Below are positions 9,801 to 16,699 of a DNA stretch of 64,000 bases, one piece after another. Source of the stretch: an uncultured Carboxylicivirga sp. (GTDB lineage: Bacteria > Bacteroidota > Bacteroidia > Bacteroidales > Marinilabiliaceae); NCBI RefSeq assembly GCF_963674565.1, contig NZ_OY771430.1:2046001-2110000 (forward strand). The letters run 5' to 3'. Each line of letters begins with the position of its first letter. Within the stretch, counting starts at the first letter, position 1. Made by a program: the position numbers and the translations under genes. The notes under the pieces are model-generated. The model saw nothing but the letters and a program-made list of their open reading frames with translations, was not told the origin of the DNA and searched no databases.

Positions 9801-10110
9801 CGAGGACATCAATTATTGAACTATAAGATCCAACAAGATTAATAATTTCAAAGCTTTTAAAGTTATTTAGCCCAACAATTTCATTTGTAAAATAATTCTT
9901 ATTTCCTAGGAGACTTTGTTCTAATCCCCATAAAAAGCTTGACTTACCAGTTCCATAAGAACCAATTATATTAAAACAATGACCGGTAGATTTGAAATTA
10001 TTTACAATAGATTTAGCAATTTGAATTGCATTTGGAGTTACTATATAATTAAGATCTTTGTTATAGTCTCTGATTATATTAACAGAAGGTGAATATTGCT
10101 GTTTACTCAT
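6898..10110 (-). CDS. sspC: SspC-like large P-loop ATPase of the phosphorothioation system
   Basis: A protein of about 1070 residues. I prefer the ATG at 10110 (MSKQQYSP) over a GTG at 10119; it overlaps the SspB stop by 8 bp. Walker A is GSYGTGKSS at about residues 50-58, and FLFIVIDEYGKFLEY near 135-150 reads as Walker B with a catalytic Asp-Glu. The rest is helical with scattered coiled-coil stretches and no recognised nuclease motif. Its place between DUF4007 and PAPS-reductase genes matches the order sspB-sspC-sspD. The energy-using role in sulfur modification is known for the family only in outline. BREX-type or other STAND-like ATPases are less likely given the neighbours. Confidence 0.78.
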   Translation of the reverse strand: MSKQQYSPSVNIIRDYNKDLNYIVTPNAIQIAKSIVNNFKSTGHCFNIIGSYGTGKSSFLWGLEQSLLGNKNYFTNEIVGLNNFKSFEIINLVGSYSSIIDVLGQKFNVKEFTPKKIIQAIDSYYNQLNKEGKFLFIVIDEYGKFLEYAAKNNSEESIYFIQELAEYFNLPERNIIFLTSLHQNFAQYGTALEIKEKNEWNKVNGRFIDLTFNEPVEQLLFLAGERIKQWNFKIPSNSLKINEAILKSKNIKNSPAFDLEFGNKIFPLDLSSASCLTLALQLYGQNERSLFTFLNRQGFNSLYECAEQGTWYHLGKVHDFIIENFYGFIVSSSNPHKSGWDAIRIALEKIETNFNGEHETAELIIKSIGLLNIFAPKGSNIDSEFLINYFSAYSSEIIISTIEELEKKQIIRFRSFSSRYILFEGTDLDFDQALEEAKKRIAPINDVAGAIKKIYHLPYILAKSISYKLGTPRFFEYIISDKPVIKKAEGELDGYLNLIFSEEITYEEIKQKSDSENAILYAYFARTGKIKRLLFDVSRIELVIKENPDDKVAIKELNKLKEATQNELTTEILTNLTSGNSGVQWFSNGAKIKINSQKELNKEISRICQRVYSLTPLLRNELINKHKLSAAISSARKNYFVALINNSDSDDLGFPKDKYPAEKSIYLSILKDTGLHKKDSNERWGFIEPKEDTPFYQLWQKSMEILNRGKIDRINVKTFYDELSNAPFKLKEGFLSFWIPTFLHINQDNFALFNDKGYVPFLTQEVIEVFPKTYKEYTIKTFSVDGIKLNLLNTYRSLINKSPKEIGDRSVYIETIRPLFIFYRDLPLYTKQTKNISLHAQNFRSAIANASDPETAFFEDIPKSLGYSGIDLKNESIDLEQYLKQLRNVIRELRECEQELINQIESAIKKIIGNPNKNYADYKENLEKRFSKVNIDLITPTQKRLLSRIIMPSNRKVDWIKGLFNSLLNKGFDDIRDEEVSVFISKFKNAFKELEKLLSLHELNQSRENESIYSIDIIDKNGKVKNENVVLPQRLSNKYKESESILSEIMSKLSKDEQKALLVKTLQNLI

Positions 10111-10960
10111 AATAAGCACTTAATATGTTCCACTTGTCATATTGATTATTAATTTGGAGCTCTCTTATTCCTGCATCTTCAGTAAAAGTGACACCTTTAT
10201 ATTTTTCCTCAATTTTTTTCAGCTTATTTATTATTCCATGTTCTGTCATGCAAAATATTTTGCCGGGACTATTCGTTGAAGTAATAATTTCTTCAGCTGA
10301 AATTGATTTTCTGTTTTCGAATCGATCCAATATGGCATAAAAAAATAGCTCTATTGATAATTCGTTCCTATCAGTATTTTGTACTACAATACTTTTTTTA
10401 CCTATTTCTTCAAATAAATGCAATTCTTGCAATAGGCCAATAAATTCATCTTCAACATTCACAGGTTTTCTTGGTTGTAAATAATTAGATCGAAAAACCC
10501 GAATATCATTGTCAATTGTAGTAACATTTGACACCTCTTGTTTTGCTCCTTCAACGACATAAGTAATACCTCTTAGAATTTTCTCATTAGAAAACTCTTT
10601 ATCTCCATTTTTCAGTTTATTAAAAAACAATGAATAAATAGATGCCCAACCCTTTTTTACTAAGTGATAATGTAAAAGCCAAATAGAATTTACATCTTCA
10701 AGATAAGGATCCCAACCATCATCTTCAAATAAGAAAACTCCTAAATCTGTTGCAAAACGATCGCTATCTTTATCATTCTCAATATCGAAAGCCTTTAGCC
10801 AAAATCTAATTGAGGTGACCATATTCTTACCTACACCAAGCTTTGTAACTGCGTCAGGTTCACTAAATTTATTACCTTCCTTTAAAAAATCATAACCTTT
10901 TTTCAACCAATAGTGACGACAATAAAAGGTTTCGTGTCCTGAAAAAGTATATTTTAACAT
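10103..10960 (-). CDS. sspB: SspB-like DUF4007 protein, first gene of the Ssp operon
   Basis: 285 residues. The N-terminus reads TFSGHETFYCRHYWLKKGYD, followed by AVTKLGVGKNMVTSIRFWL, the signature of DUF4007. From memory, SspB of the Ssp phosphorothioation system belongs to this family and nicks DNA so that one strand can be modified. A C-terminal helical part (about 190-285) follows. It leads a four-gene minus-strand operon (SspB, SspC, SspD, exonuclease), with an overlap into SspC. A perfect 12-bp inverted repeat starts 6 bp upstream of the ATG. No sspA (cysteine desulfurase) or sspE is next to it; a housekeeping IscS could replace SspA. Confidence 0.8.
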   Translation of the reverse strand: MLKYTFSGHETFYCRHYWLKKGYDFLKEGNKFSEPDAVTKLGVGKNMVTSIRFWLKAFDIENDKDSDRFATDLGVFLFEDDGWDPYLEDVNSIWLLHYHLVKKGWASIYSLFFNKLKNGDKEFSNEKILRGITYVVEGAKQEVSNVTTIDNDIRVFRSNYLQPRKPVNVEDEFIGLLQELHLFEEIGKKSIVVQNTDRNELSIELFFYAILDRFENRKSISAEEIITSTNSPGKIFCMTEHGIINKLKKIEEKYKGVTFTEDAGIRELQINNQYDKWNILSAYYE

Positions 10961-10966
10961 TGAAAA

Positions 10967-11000
10967 TATTTTTACTGGATAAAAATGCCCAGTAAAAATA
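10967..11000 (-). promoter_or_regulatory. Perfect 12-bp inverted repeat in the sspB leader
   Basis: TATTTTTACTGG (10967-10978) and CCAGTAAAAATA (10989-11000) are exact reverse complements separated by 10 nt. The repeat sits 6 bp upstream of the sspB start codon. It could be an operator for a dimeric regulator or a hairpin in the mRNA leader that limits translation. No regulator gene is adjacent. Confidence 0.7.
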
Positions 11001-11144
11001 GACTTTTCTTTTAAAAAGATACAATTTAATTTAAAAAAATATAGATTTTAAAATATTCTAATGAGCTTAATAAATTTATTATCATTTATATACAAATATT
11101 AATTAAAGTAATTATTTAATATAAATTTGAAATATTAATTTTTT

Positions 11145-11231
11145 TATCTTAGCTACGCTATCTGACAAGGGTATAATCGAAAGATTATTCACTACATATT
11201 CAATTGTTATCTTCAAGTAAGCAATATTTGG
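11145..11231 (+). repeat. Flanking repeat A, upstream of the AbiE pair
   Basis: About 85 bp starting TATCTTAGCTACGCTATC, roughly 80% identical to 13096-13182. It contains a perfect stem ATAATC-GAAA-GATTAT (11173-11188). The second copy keeps the stem and the GAAA loop but changes one base pair on both sides, so the structure is conserved. Confidence 0.8.
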
Positions 11232-11291
11232 TTTTTTTATTTTATTCCCCACAAAGGTAGTTACACTACACTATTAGAGATATTTCTAAAA

Positions 11292-11330
11292 AATAATTCC
11301 CGTAAATCCAAATTATTATTTTTATATTTG
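11292..11330 (+). promoter_or_regulatory. Putative promoter/operator of the AbiE operon
   Basis: TATATTTG at 11323-11330 matches the Bacteroidetes -7 box TAnnTTTG and lies 16 bp before the AbiEi ATG. An inverted repeat AATAATT (11292-11298) / AATTATT (11311-11317) lies just upstream. AbiEi antitoxins usually repress their own operon by binding inverted repeats, so this is the likely operator. No good -33 TTTG is visible. Confidence 0.45.
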
Positions 11331-11346
11331 TCGCAAACAGAGTAGT

Positions 11347-12114
11347 ATGACTACCCAAAACGAGACATATTTAAAAAAACTATTTAAGGTATTGCAACCC
11401 GGCTGTGTGGTAACAGTTGATTGGTTGGAAAACTGTGGCATATCCCGAAATTTACAGAAGTACTACCTTAAAAGTGGTTGGTTAGAATCAATTGGCAGAA
11501 GTGCTTACAAAAAACCGGGTGATACAATAGAATGGCAAGGAGCTTTGAATGCCATACAAAAACAGACTGAATCCAAGGTTCATGTGGGTGGGTTATCCGC
11601 ATTGGCTCTACAAGGTTTTAGTCACTATTTCCGCATGAACAATGAATCCTTGCAATTATTCTCACCTTTAAAAACAAAGCTGCCCAAATGGTTTGTCGAA
11701 TATAACTGGAATCTCGATATACAACATCATTTAAGTTCCTTTTTACCATTTGATTTAGGCATCAAGGAATTGGAACAGAATCAAGTCAAAATAAACGTCT
11801 CCACTCCCGAACGGGCTATCATGGAATGTTTATATCTGGCTCCGCAAAAGATGGATTTGGTGGAATGTTACCACTTATTTGAAGGTCTGGTGAATTTAAA
11901 ACCCAAACTTCTTGCAGCGTTGTTGGCCAGTTGCAATTCAGTGAAAGTAAAACGCCTGTTTCTCTATATGGCCGAAAAAGCCAATCATCAATGGTTTCAG
12001 TTTCTTGAAACCGAACAATTTGATTTGGGAAAAGGTAACCGAATGCTTGCAGAAAAGGGTATATACATCCCCAAATACTTAATATCAATACCAAAAGAAT
12101 TAGCAGAATTATGA
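11347..12114 (+). CDS. abiEi: AbiEi-family antitoxin / transcriptional regulator
   Basis: 255 residues. The N-terminal winged-helix part (about 1-60) has VVTVDWLENCGISRNLQKYY and KSGWLESIGRSAYKKPG. A central region reads KVHVGGLSALALQGFSHYF, and VSTPERAIMECLY leads to the C-terminal AbiEi_4-type domain. The family represses its own operon and counteracts the AbiEii nucleotidyltransferase (type IV toxin-antitoxin). The stop overlaps the toxin start (ATGA at 12111-12114), the usual arrangement. A TAnnTTTG box and an inverted repeat lie just upstream. Confidence is high because both partners are recognisable and correctly ordered. Confidence 0.87.
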   Translation: MTTQNETYLKKLFKVLQPGCVVTVDWLENCGISRNLQKYYLKSGWLESIGRSAYKKPGDTIEWQGALNAIQKQTESKVHVGGLSALALQGFSHYFRMNNESLQLFSPLKTKLPKWFVEYNWNLDIQHHLSSFLPFDLGIKELEQNQVKINVSTPERAIMECLYLAPQKMDLVECYHLFEGLVNLKPKLLAALLASCNSVKVKRLFLYMAEKANHQWFQFLETEQFDLGKGNRMLAEKGIYIPKYLISIPKELAEL

Positions 12115-13037
12115 TTTTACCCATATATAAAGCACAAGTAGATTTACTGTTACAGGTTTTACCCTATGTTGCCAAAGAGAATATTTTTGCACTAAAAGGT
12201 GGTACTGCCATCAATCTGTTTGTAAGAGATATGCCTCGTTTATCGGTGGATATTGACCTAACTTATTTACCATTTGATTCAAGAGAAGATGCCTTGAAAA
12301 ATATTCAAGATGGATTAAGCCGAATTAAAATTGACATAGAAAAAAATGTGCCGGGAGTAAAAGTTCACCCCGTCCCGTTGAATGGAGGAACTGATGTAAA
12401 GTTGAATTGTCAAGGTAAAAATGCCCAGATAAAAATTGAAGTCAATACCATTACACGAGGAAATGTATTCCCCACACAATTAATGCAAGTAGTCGATTCT
12501 GTTCAGGATGAATTTGGCAAGTTTGCAGCCATCAATATGGTTTCGTTGGCCGAATTGTATGGCGGGAAGATATGTGCAGCCATTGACAGGCAGCATCCTC
12601 GTGATGTTTTTGATGTGAAACTACTTTTGGAGAACGAAGGGTTAACCGATGAAATATGGGATGGTGTAAAAATCGGCATGATTAGTCATTACAAACCCAT
12701 CAATGAGTTGCTGTCTCCCATCCTAAAAGACCAGAAGTCCGCCTTTGACAATCAATTTGCAGGAATGACTTCGGTTGAATTTACTTATGACGACTACGAA
12801 AAAACCAGAGCTACGTTAATTGATACCATCCAACAAAGGCTAACTGATGATGAAAAAAAGTTCTTGTTAAGTTTCGAGATGGGAGAACCGGACTGGAAAT
12901 TATTTCCACATTCTGTTTTGAAAGACTTACCAGCAATTAAATGGAAACTGCTTAATATACAGAAGTTAAAGAAGGATAATCCAAAAAAGCATGAACAAAT
13001 GGTTACTGACCTGAAAAAGACCCTTGGATTAGTCTAA
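12111..13037 (+). CDS. abiEii: AbiEii/AbiGii-family nucleotidyltransferase toxin
   Basis: 308 residues. The nucleotidyltransferase core is clear at about residues 27-52: FALKGGTAINLF followed by RLSVDIDLTYLP, where GG and DxD bind nucleotide and metal. SLAELYGGKICAAIDRQHPRDVFDVKLL near 145-175 is the second family hallmark. AbiEii toxins act by nucleotidyl transfer; related toxins modify tRNA acceptor ends. They cause dormancy or abortive infection when the antitoxin is lost. The gene overlaps abiEi by 4 bp. Repeat B begins 58 bp after its stop, so the pair lies between two copies of the same 85-bp repeat. Confidence 0.88.
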   Translation: MILPIYKAQVDLLLQVLPYVAKENIFALKGGTAINLFVRDMPRLSVDIDLTYLPFDSREDALKNIQDGLSRIKIDIEKNVPGVKVHPVPLNGGTDVKLNCQGKNAQIKIEVNTITRGNVFPTQLMQVVDSVQDEFGKFAAINMVSLAELYGGKICAAIDRQHPRDVFDVKLLLENEGLTDEIWDGVKIGMISHYKPINELLSPILKDQKSAFDNQFAGMTSVEFTYDDYEKTRATLIDTIQQRLTDDEKKFLLSFEMGEPDWKLFPHSVLKDLPAIKWKLLNIQKLKKDNPKKHEQMVTDLKKTLGLV

Positions 13038-13095
13038 AATAAACAAATTGCCTTTCATTTATTCACTTTTCAGTCCAATAATTTCTATTTTTTCC

Positions 13096-13182
13096 TATCT
13101 TAGCTACGCTATCCGTCAAGGGTATAATTGAAAAATTATGCCCTACATACTCAATTGTTTTTTGCAAGCAAGTCCTATTCCG
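13096..13182 (+). repeat. Flanking repeat B, downstream of the AbiE pair
   Basis: Diverged second copy of 11145-11231. The hairpin here is stronger: GGGTATAATT (13120-13129) pairs with AATTATGCCC (13134-13143) around a GAAA loop, with one T-G pair. The inner stem ATAATT/AATTAT replaces ATAATC/GATTAT of copy A, a compensated change. Confidence 0.8.
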
Positions 13183-13330
13183 GGGCTTTTTGTTGTTTGT
13201 ATCCCACAATTTCACCAAACACTTTCGGTTTTTAGTGCCAATTCCGGCAAAATAATCCAAAACATCTTATGTTTTCTGAAAAGCAGGACAATTCAAGCTC
13301 GTTATACCCTTCAAAATTGGGTGTATCCTA

Positions 13331-13429
13331 AAAAGCACTTGAATTATACTCTGGAAGTACTCAAAAGCACTTCAATTATCCTCAAAAGTCCAAAAAAGGA
13401 AGAAAAAGCACTATCAAAGCACTTGATAG
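13331..13429. repeat. Iterated AGCACTT elements and a 7-bp inverted repeat before the virus-like element
   Basis: AGCACTTGAATTAT (from 13334) and AGCACTTCAATTAT (from 13366) are 32 bp apart. Two further AGCACT cores follow at 13407 and 13418. The last lies in the exact inverted repeat CTATCAA-AGCAC-TTGATAG (13411-13429). No believable gene occupies 13038-13492. Iterated short motifs with a palindrome could be a replication origin or operators for the genes starting at 13493. Confidence 0.55.
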
Positions 13430-13492
13430 AACTGCATTTTCAGGCTTTTTCATGGCTTTTTTTATTGTATTCATTGCTTAATCCGAACGTTT

Positions 13493-13726
13493 ATGACCTT
13501 TCGTAGAACCGTATTGAAGCAGGATTTGGTTAAAAAGCTGTACCCGGACAGTACCTCCATCAGAAGTGCCTTGCAATTACTGCGCAATGAAATTGACCTG
13601 TGTCCGGAACTCAAAGAAAGAATCAGTCAGGCTGGCCACATGCGAAAGCACACCTACAATTTTGAACAATTACGGCTAATACTGGAACACTTTAGCCTGA
13701 CAAACGAAGATTATAACCAATTATAA
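13493..13726 (+). CDS. Small DUF4248-like protein
   Basis: 77 residues. TFRRTVLKQDLVKKLYPDS followed by SALQLLRNEIDLCPELKERI and a C-terminal FEQLRLILEHF resembles the small DUF4248 family common in Bacteroidetes mobile DNA and prophages: a basic start, an aligned YPD, and a helix ending in a hydrophobic repeat. The function is unknown; DNA binding is often assumed. It is the first gene of the virus-like block, 8 bp before the J-domain gene. The ATG lies just after the AGCACTT repeats, so those may regulate it. Confidence 0.55.
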   Translation: MTFRRTVLKQDLVKKLYPDSTSIRSALQLLRNEIDLCPELKERISQAGHMRKHTYNFEQLRLILEHFSLTNEDYNQL

Positions 13727-13733
13727 ACGAAGC

Positions 13734-14087
13734 ATGATTTATTTTCAAAACATCACCGACTTGGAACAAGCCAAGCAACGATACCGCACATTAGCTAAAG
13801 AACTGCACCCGGATAAAGGAGGTTCAGCTCTCCAGTTTCAACAAATGCAGGATGAATACAAAACCCTATTACTGGAACTACAACATATACAAGTAGCCCC
13901 CACCGGACAAAACTCACCCCAACAATCCGATATAATGGCAGAGCTGGGCAAGCTGGCCAAAGTCCTTATCCAGAAACAAGTCCCCCAACGATACTTGCAA
14001 GAGAAAATCAAAAAGAGCCAATCCCCAATTGAAAAAGGCATATTTTCGAAACTGGTGGATTTTCTCAATGAGATGGAAATTAAATAG
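13734..14087 (+). CDS. J-domain (DnaJ-like) protein
   Basis: 117 residues. The first 50 form a short J domain: AKQRYRTLAKELHPDKGGS, with the invariant HPD at 25-27, then FQQMQDEYKTLL as helix III. J domains recruit and activate DnaK (Hsp70). The remainder (about 60-117) is glutamine-rich, followed by a helical tail (IMAELGKLAKVLIQKQVP). There is no zinc-finger or CTD as in full DnaJ, so it is a specialised adaptor. In viruses such proteins can redirect the host chaperone for replication or particle assembly. A gene of about 100 bp could not be seen in the 14088-14187 gap. Confidence 0.8.
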   Translation: MIYFQNITDLEQAKQRYRTLAKELHPDKGGSALQFQQMQDEYKTLLLELQHIQVAPTGQNSPQQSDIMAELGKLAKVLIQKQVPQRYLQEKIKKSQSPIEKGIFSKLVDFLNEMEIK

Positions 14088-14187
14088 CCACCATCGGTAA
14101 AAAATAAACCTCTTTAACCAATGCCGGACAAGACCAGCCAATAACGGCCAAATCCCAACGTGCCTGCTGTTTTAAGTTTGCTTCACT

Positions 14188-16674
14188 ATGGAATCAAGCA
14201 CAAAAAAAATAGTAGGCACATTGGCGGTTGTGGCAGCCATCGGAGGCGGTTTTCTCCTGTTCACCAAAGGCAAAAAACTACTGGCCGGGGCAAAGATGAA
14301 CTTCGCCTTATTGGGTTTCCGCATTCATAAGCTCACGTTACAGGAAGTTCAGTTTGCAGTAAAAATCCGCTGTTACAATCCCACCAATGCACCCATTACC
14401 CTTGCCATTAATCAAGTGGTGGCCAAATACAAGGGTTCAGATATTGCCTATTCTACCCCGGATATTAAAGGGCTGACCATTCCAGCCGGGAAAACCCAAG
14501 AACCTGAAATCACCTTTCAAGTGCCTTACCTGAACCTTATGGGAAAGGGCTTAACAATGTCTGCACTATCCAATACGGAGCAACTCAAGGCTGATATGAC
14601 TTTCACGCTCACCATCAGCATCAACGGGGAAACCATCACTACAACGCAAAATTTAACAGACGAAAATATGAACGGACTAGCATCGGGACAACTCGGTATT
14701 GTATCCGGCCCACGCAATACAAAAGACGGAAGACAGTTCAACCACCTGATAAAAAGAGCTGACGGAGCCAACACCTTTATCAAAAACGGCAATGTTTTGG
14801 AAACGGTGGACAGTTGTGTTAATATCATAGCCAATCATTATCGTGAAGTCGAGGATTTGGCCAAAGAGTTACAATCCGATTCGGTTAAGAATACTTGCCG
14901 GAACATCTTCAATTTTGCTTATACCTATCTGCAATATCAAAAGGACGAGGACGGAACCGAACAGCTCCGCACCCCAGCCCGTAGTTGGATGGATGGCCAA
15001 ATAAAGTTCAAACAACAGGGAGATAGCAACTCCGGTATTGATTGCGATGATTACAGCATTTTTGTGGGTTCCATCCTTAAATGTCTGGGTATTCCGTTTA
15101 AGTTCCGCATTACCAAGTATGATGGAAAAAGTTATTTCCAACACATCTATGTATTTGTTCCGGCAGAAGGTGACAGCGAAGATGAAATTGTCATCGACCC
15201 TGTTCTTTCCAAGTTTGATTACCAGAAACCATACAGCTTTGAAAAGTCCGACTTCAATATGTCTCCATTGCAAATGCTCGGTGGCGTTCGTGGTATCAAC
15301 GGACTGACCGGAACTTTGGGATTAGGATTACCTATTTACGCCTTATCCGGTCTGGATATGGATGGTGGAAGAATTGCCGATGAAGACCATACCGAACTCA
15401 TGGCCATTATTTCAGGTGTCGATTTTGAAGATACCATGAACGGTTTGGGTGATGCCGAAGATGCCACCCTGAACTACCTCAGACGCACCCGTGACTTCCT
15501 TTTGAAAAACAAGGAGAACAAAAGCAAGATGTCACACATCCAGAACCCTGACCAGTTCATCAGTATGATTGACCAAGCCATTAAATTCTGGCACACTCCC
15601 CAGCGTGATAAGGTATTGGATAAACTGGTCGCCATTGAAGATAAGCTGGCTGAAAACGGATTCATTAAATACGATATTGATGGACTTGAAGGTCTTGATG
15701 AATGGGATGAAGATGAAAATGGAACCGCAGGTTTGGGACGTAGCAAGAAACGCAAAGGTCGATTCTTTAGTGCTATCAAGAAAATTGGCAAAAAAGTAGG
15801 CAGTGTGGCCAAGAAAGCGGTGAAAGCCATTGTACGGTTCAACCCTTTATCCATTGCCATACGAAATGGATTGTTAGCAGCATTGCGTCTGAATATGTTT
15901 GGCATTGCCAAGAAACTGCAATATGCCTATTTGCCCGACAATCTGGCATCAAAATACAATATTGACCCGGCTAAACTGGCTGATTTAAAGAAACGCCATG
16001 CCAAGGTTAAAAAGCTTTTCAACGGCTTGCAAGGCAAAGAAAAGAACCTTCGTAATGCCATCCTGAAAGGGGCTAAACAAAAAAGCCCGGACTTTTCAGT
16101 AAACGGAATGCAGGGTATTATTGCCGGATTACAAGGTTTGGAAGCTCTTGGAGAGCTGGGACAATTAGGAGAATTAGGCGTTGTTGCTACCGCAGCATCC
16201 GTTGGAGCAGCTACAGGTGTGTTGGCAAAAATCAAAAGCTGGCTCCAGCCTGTAAAAAACATCTTTACCAAAGCCAAAGAAAAGATGGCTGCAAGAAAGC
16301 GAGCACGTCAAGAGGCTGCCCAGCAACAAAACATGATGGATACCAGTCAGGACACGCAACAAGACCTGACCCCAATGACACCTATCTCTCCATCGGTCAG
16401 TTACAGCATTCCCAACACCAATTCGGAAAGTACCACAACACCCTATTTGCCAGCTCCTACACCCACTAATATGGCAAGGACACCCACAACTACATCCAGT
16501 CCTACTAAAAGCATCAGCAAGGGAGCTAAAGTAGGCATTGGTTTGGGATTGGCCGCACTCATTGGAACCGGGGCTTATTTCATGTTCCGCAAAAAAGACC
16601 ACAAGCCCCATCCAGTTCCCAAATCAAAAGAAGCTTCCGAAAAGAAATCACTCGGAAAAATTGAACTCAGTTAA
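14188..16674 (+). CDS. Large membrane protein with LEA/WHy-like and transglutaminase-like domains
   Basis: 828 residues with an unusual build. An N-terminal transmembrane helix (about 8-26) is followed by lysines and a beta domain resembling LEA14/WHy (about 35-150). Next comes a transglutaminase-like cysteine-peptidase fold (about 200-345) with a full candidate triad: Cys286 in GIDCDDY, His319 in FQHIYVF and Asp337 in VIDPVL. An acidic linker ends in AGLG (514-517), directly followed by a strongly basic stretch (RSKKRKGRFF, IKKIGKKVGSVAKKAVKA). A Gly-Leu-rich helix and a second transmembrane helix near the C-terminus (about 783-805) complete it. It is probably a virion membrane protein. The triad could process itself or other proteins at Gly-Leu-Gly sites, which is inference. 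Confidence 0.6.
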   Translation: MESSTKKIVGTLAVVAAIGGGFLLFTKGKKLLAGAKMNFALLGFRIHKLTLQEVQFAVKIRCYNPTNAPITLAINQVVAKYKGSDIAYSTPDIKGLTIPAGKTQEPEITFQVPYLNLMGKGLTMSALSNTEQLKADMTFTLTISINGETITTTQNLTDENMNGLASGQLGIVSGPRNTKDGRQFNHLIKRADGANTFIKNGNVLETVDSCVNIIANHYREVEDLAKELQSDSVKNTCRNIFNFAYTYLQYQKDEDGTEQLRTPARSWMDGQIKFKQQGDSNSGIDCDDYSIFVGSILKCLGIPFKFRITKYDGKSYFQHIYVFVPAEGDSEDEIVIDPVLSKFDYQKPYSFEKSDFNMSPLQMLGGVRGINGLTGTLGLGLPIYALSGLDMDGGRIADEDHTELMAIISGVDFEDTMNGLGDAEDATLNYLRRTRDFLLKNKENKSKMSHIQNPDQFISMIDQAIKFWHTPQRDKVLDKLVAIEDKLAENGFIKYDIDGLEGLDEWDEDENGTAGLGRSKKRKGRFFSAIKKIGKKVGSVAKKAVKAIVRFNPLSIAIRNGLLAALRLNMFGIAKKLQYAYLPDNLASKYNIDPAKLADLKKRHAKVKKLFNGLQGKEKNLRNAILKGAKQKSPDFSVNGMQGIIAGLQGLEALGELGQLGELGVVATAASVGAATGVLAKIKSWLQPVKNIFTKAKEKMAARKRARQEAAQQQNMMDTSQDTQQDLTPMTPISPSVSYSIPNTNSESTTTPYLPAPTPTNMARTPTTTSSPTKSISKGAKVGIGLGLAALIGTGAYFMFRKKDHKPHPVPKSKEASEKKSLGKIELS

Positions 16675-16699
16675 TACCAGAACTTAAATTTTATTCAAA

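Noticed and set aside
5718..10960. Dnd (dndBCDE) system
   Set aside because: DUF4007 and the large ATPase in this order point to SspB-SspC-SspD; no dndB or dndE was recognised on this strand.
11145..13182. The flanking repeats as att sites of the virus-like element
   Set aside because: Both copies lie left of the virus-like genes and enclose only the AbiE pair; no third copy was found near 34.8 kb.
13138..13506. A 122-codon open frame between the AbiE toxin and the DUF4248-like gene
   Set aside because: Its composition is unlike a protein, it runs through repeat B and the AGCACTT repeats, and it overlaps the real start at 13493.
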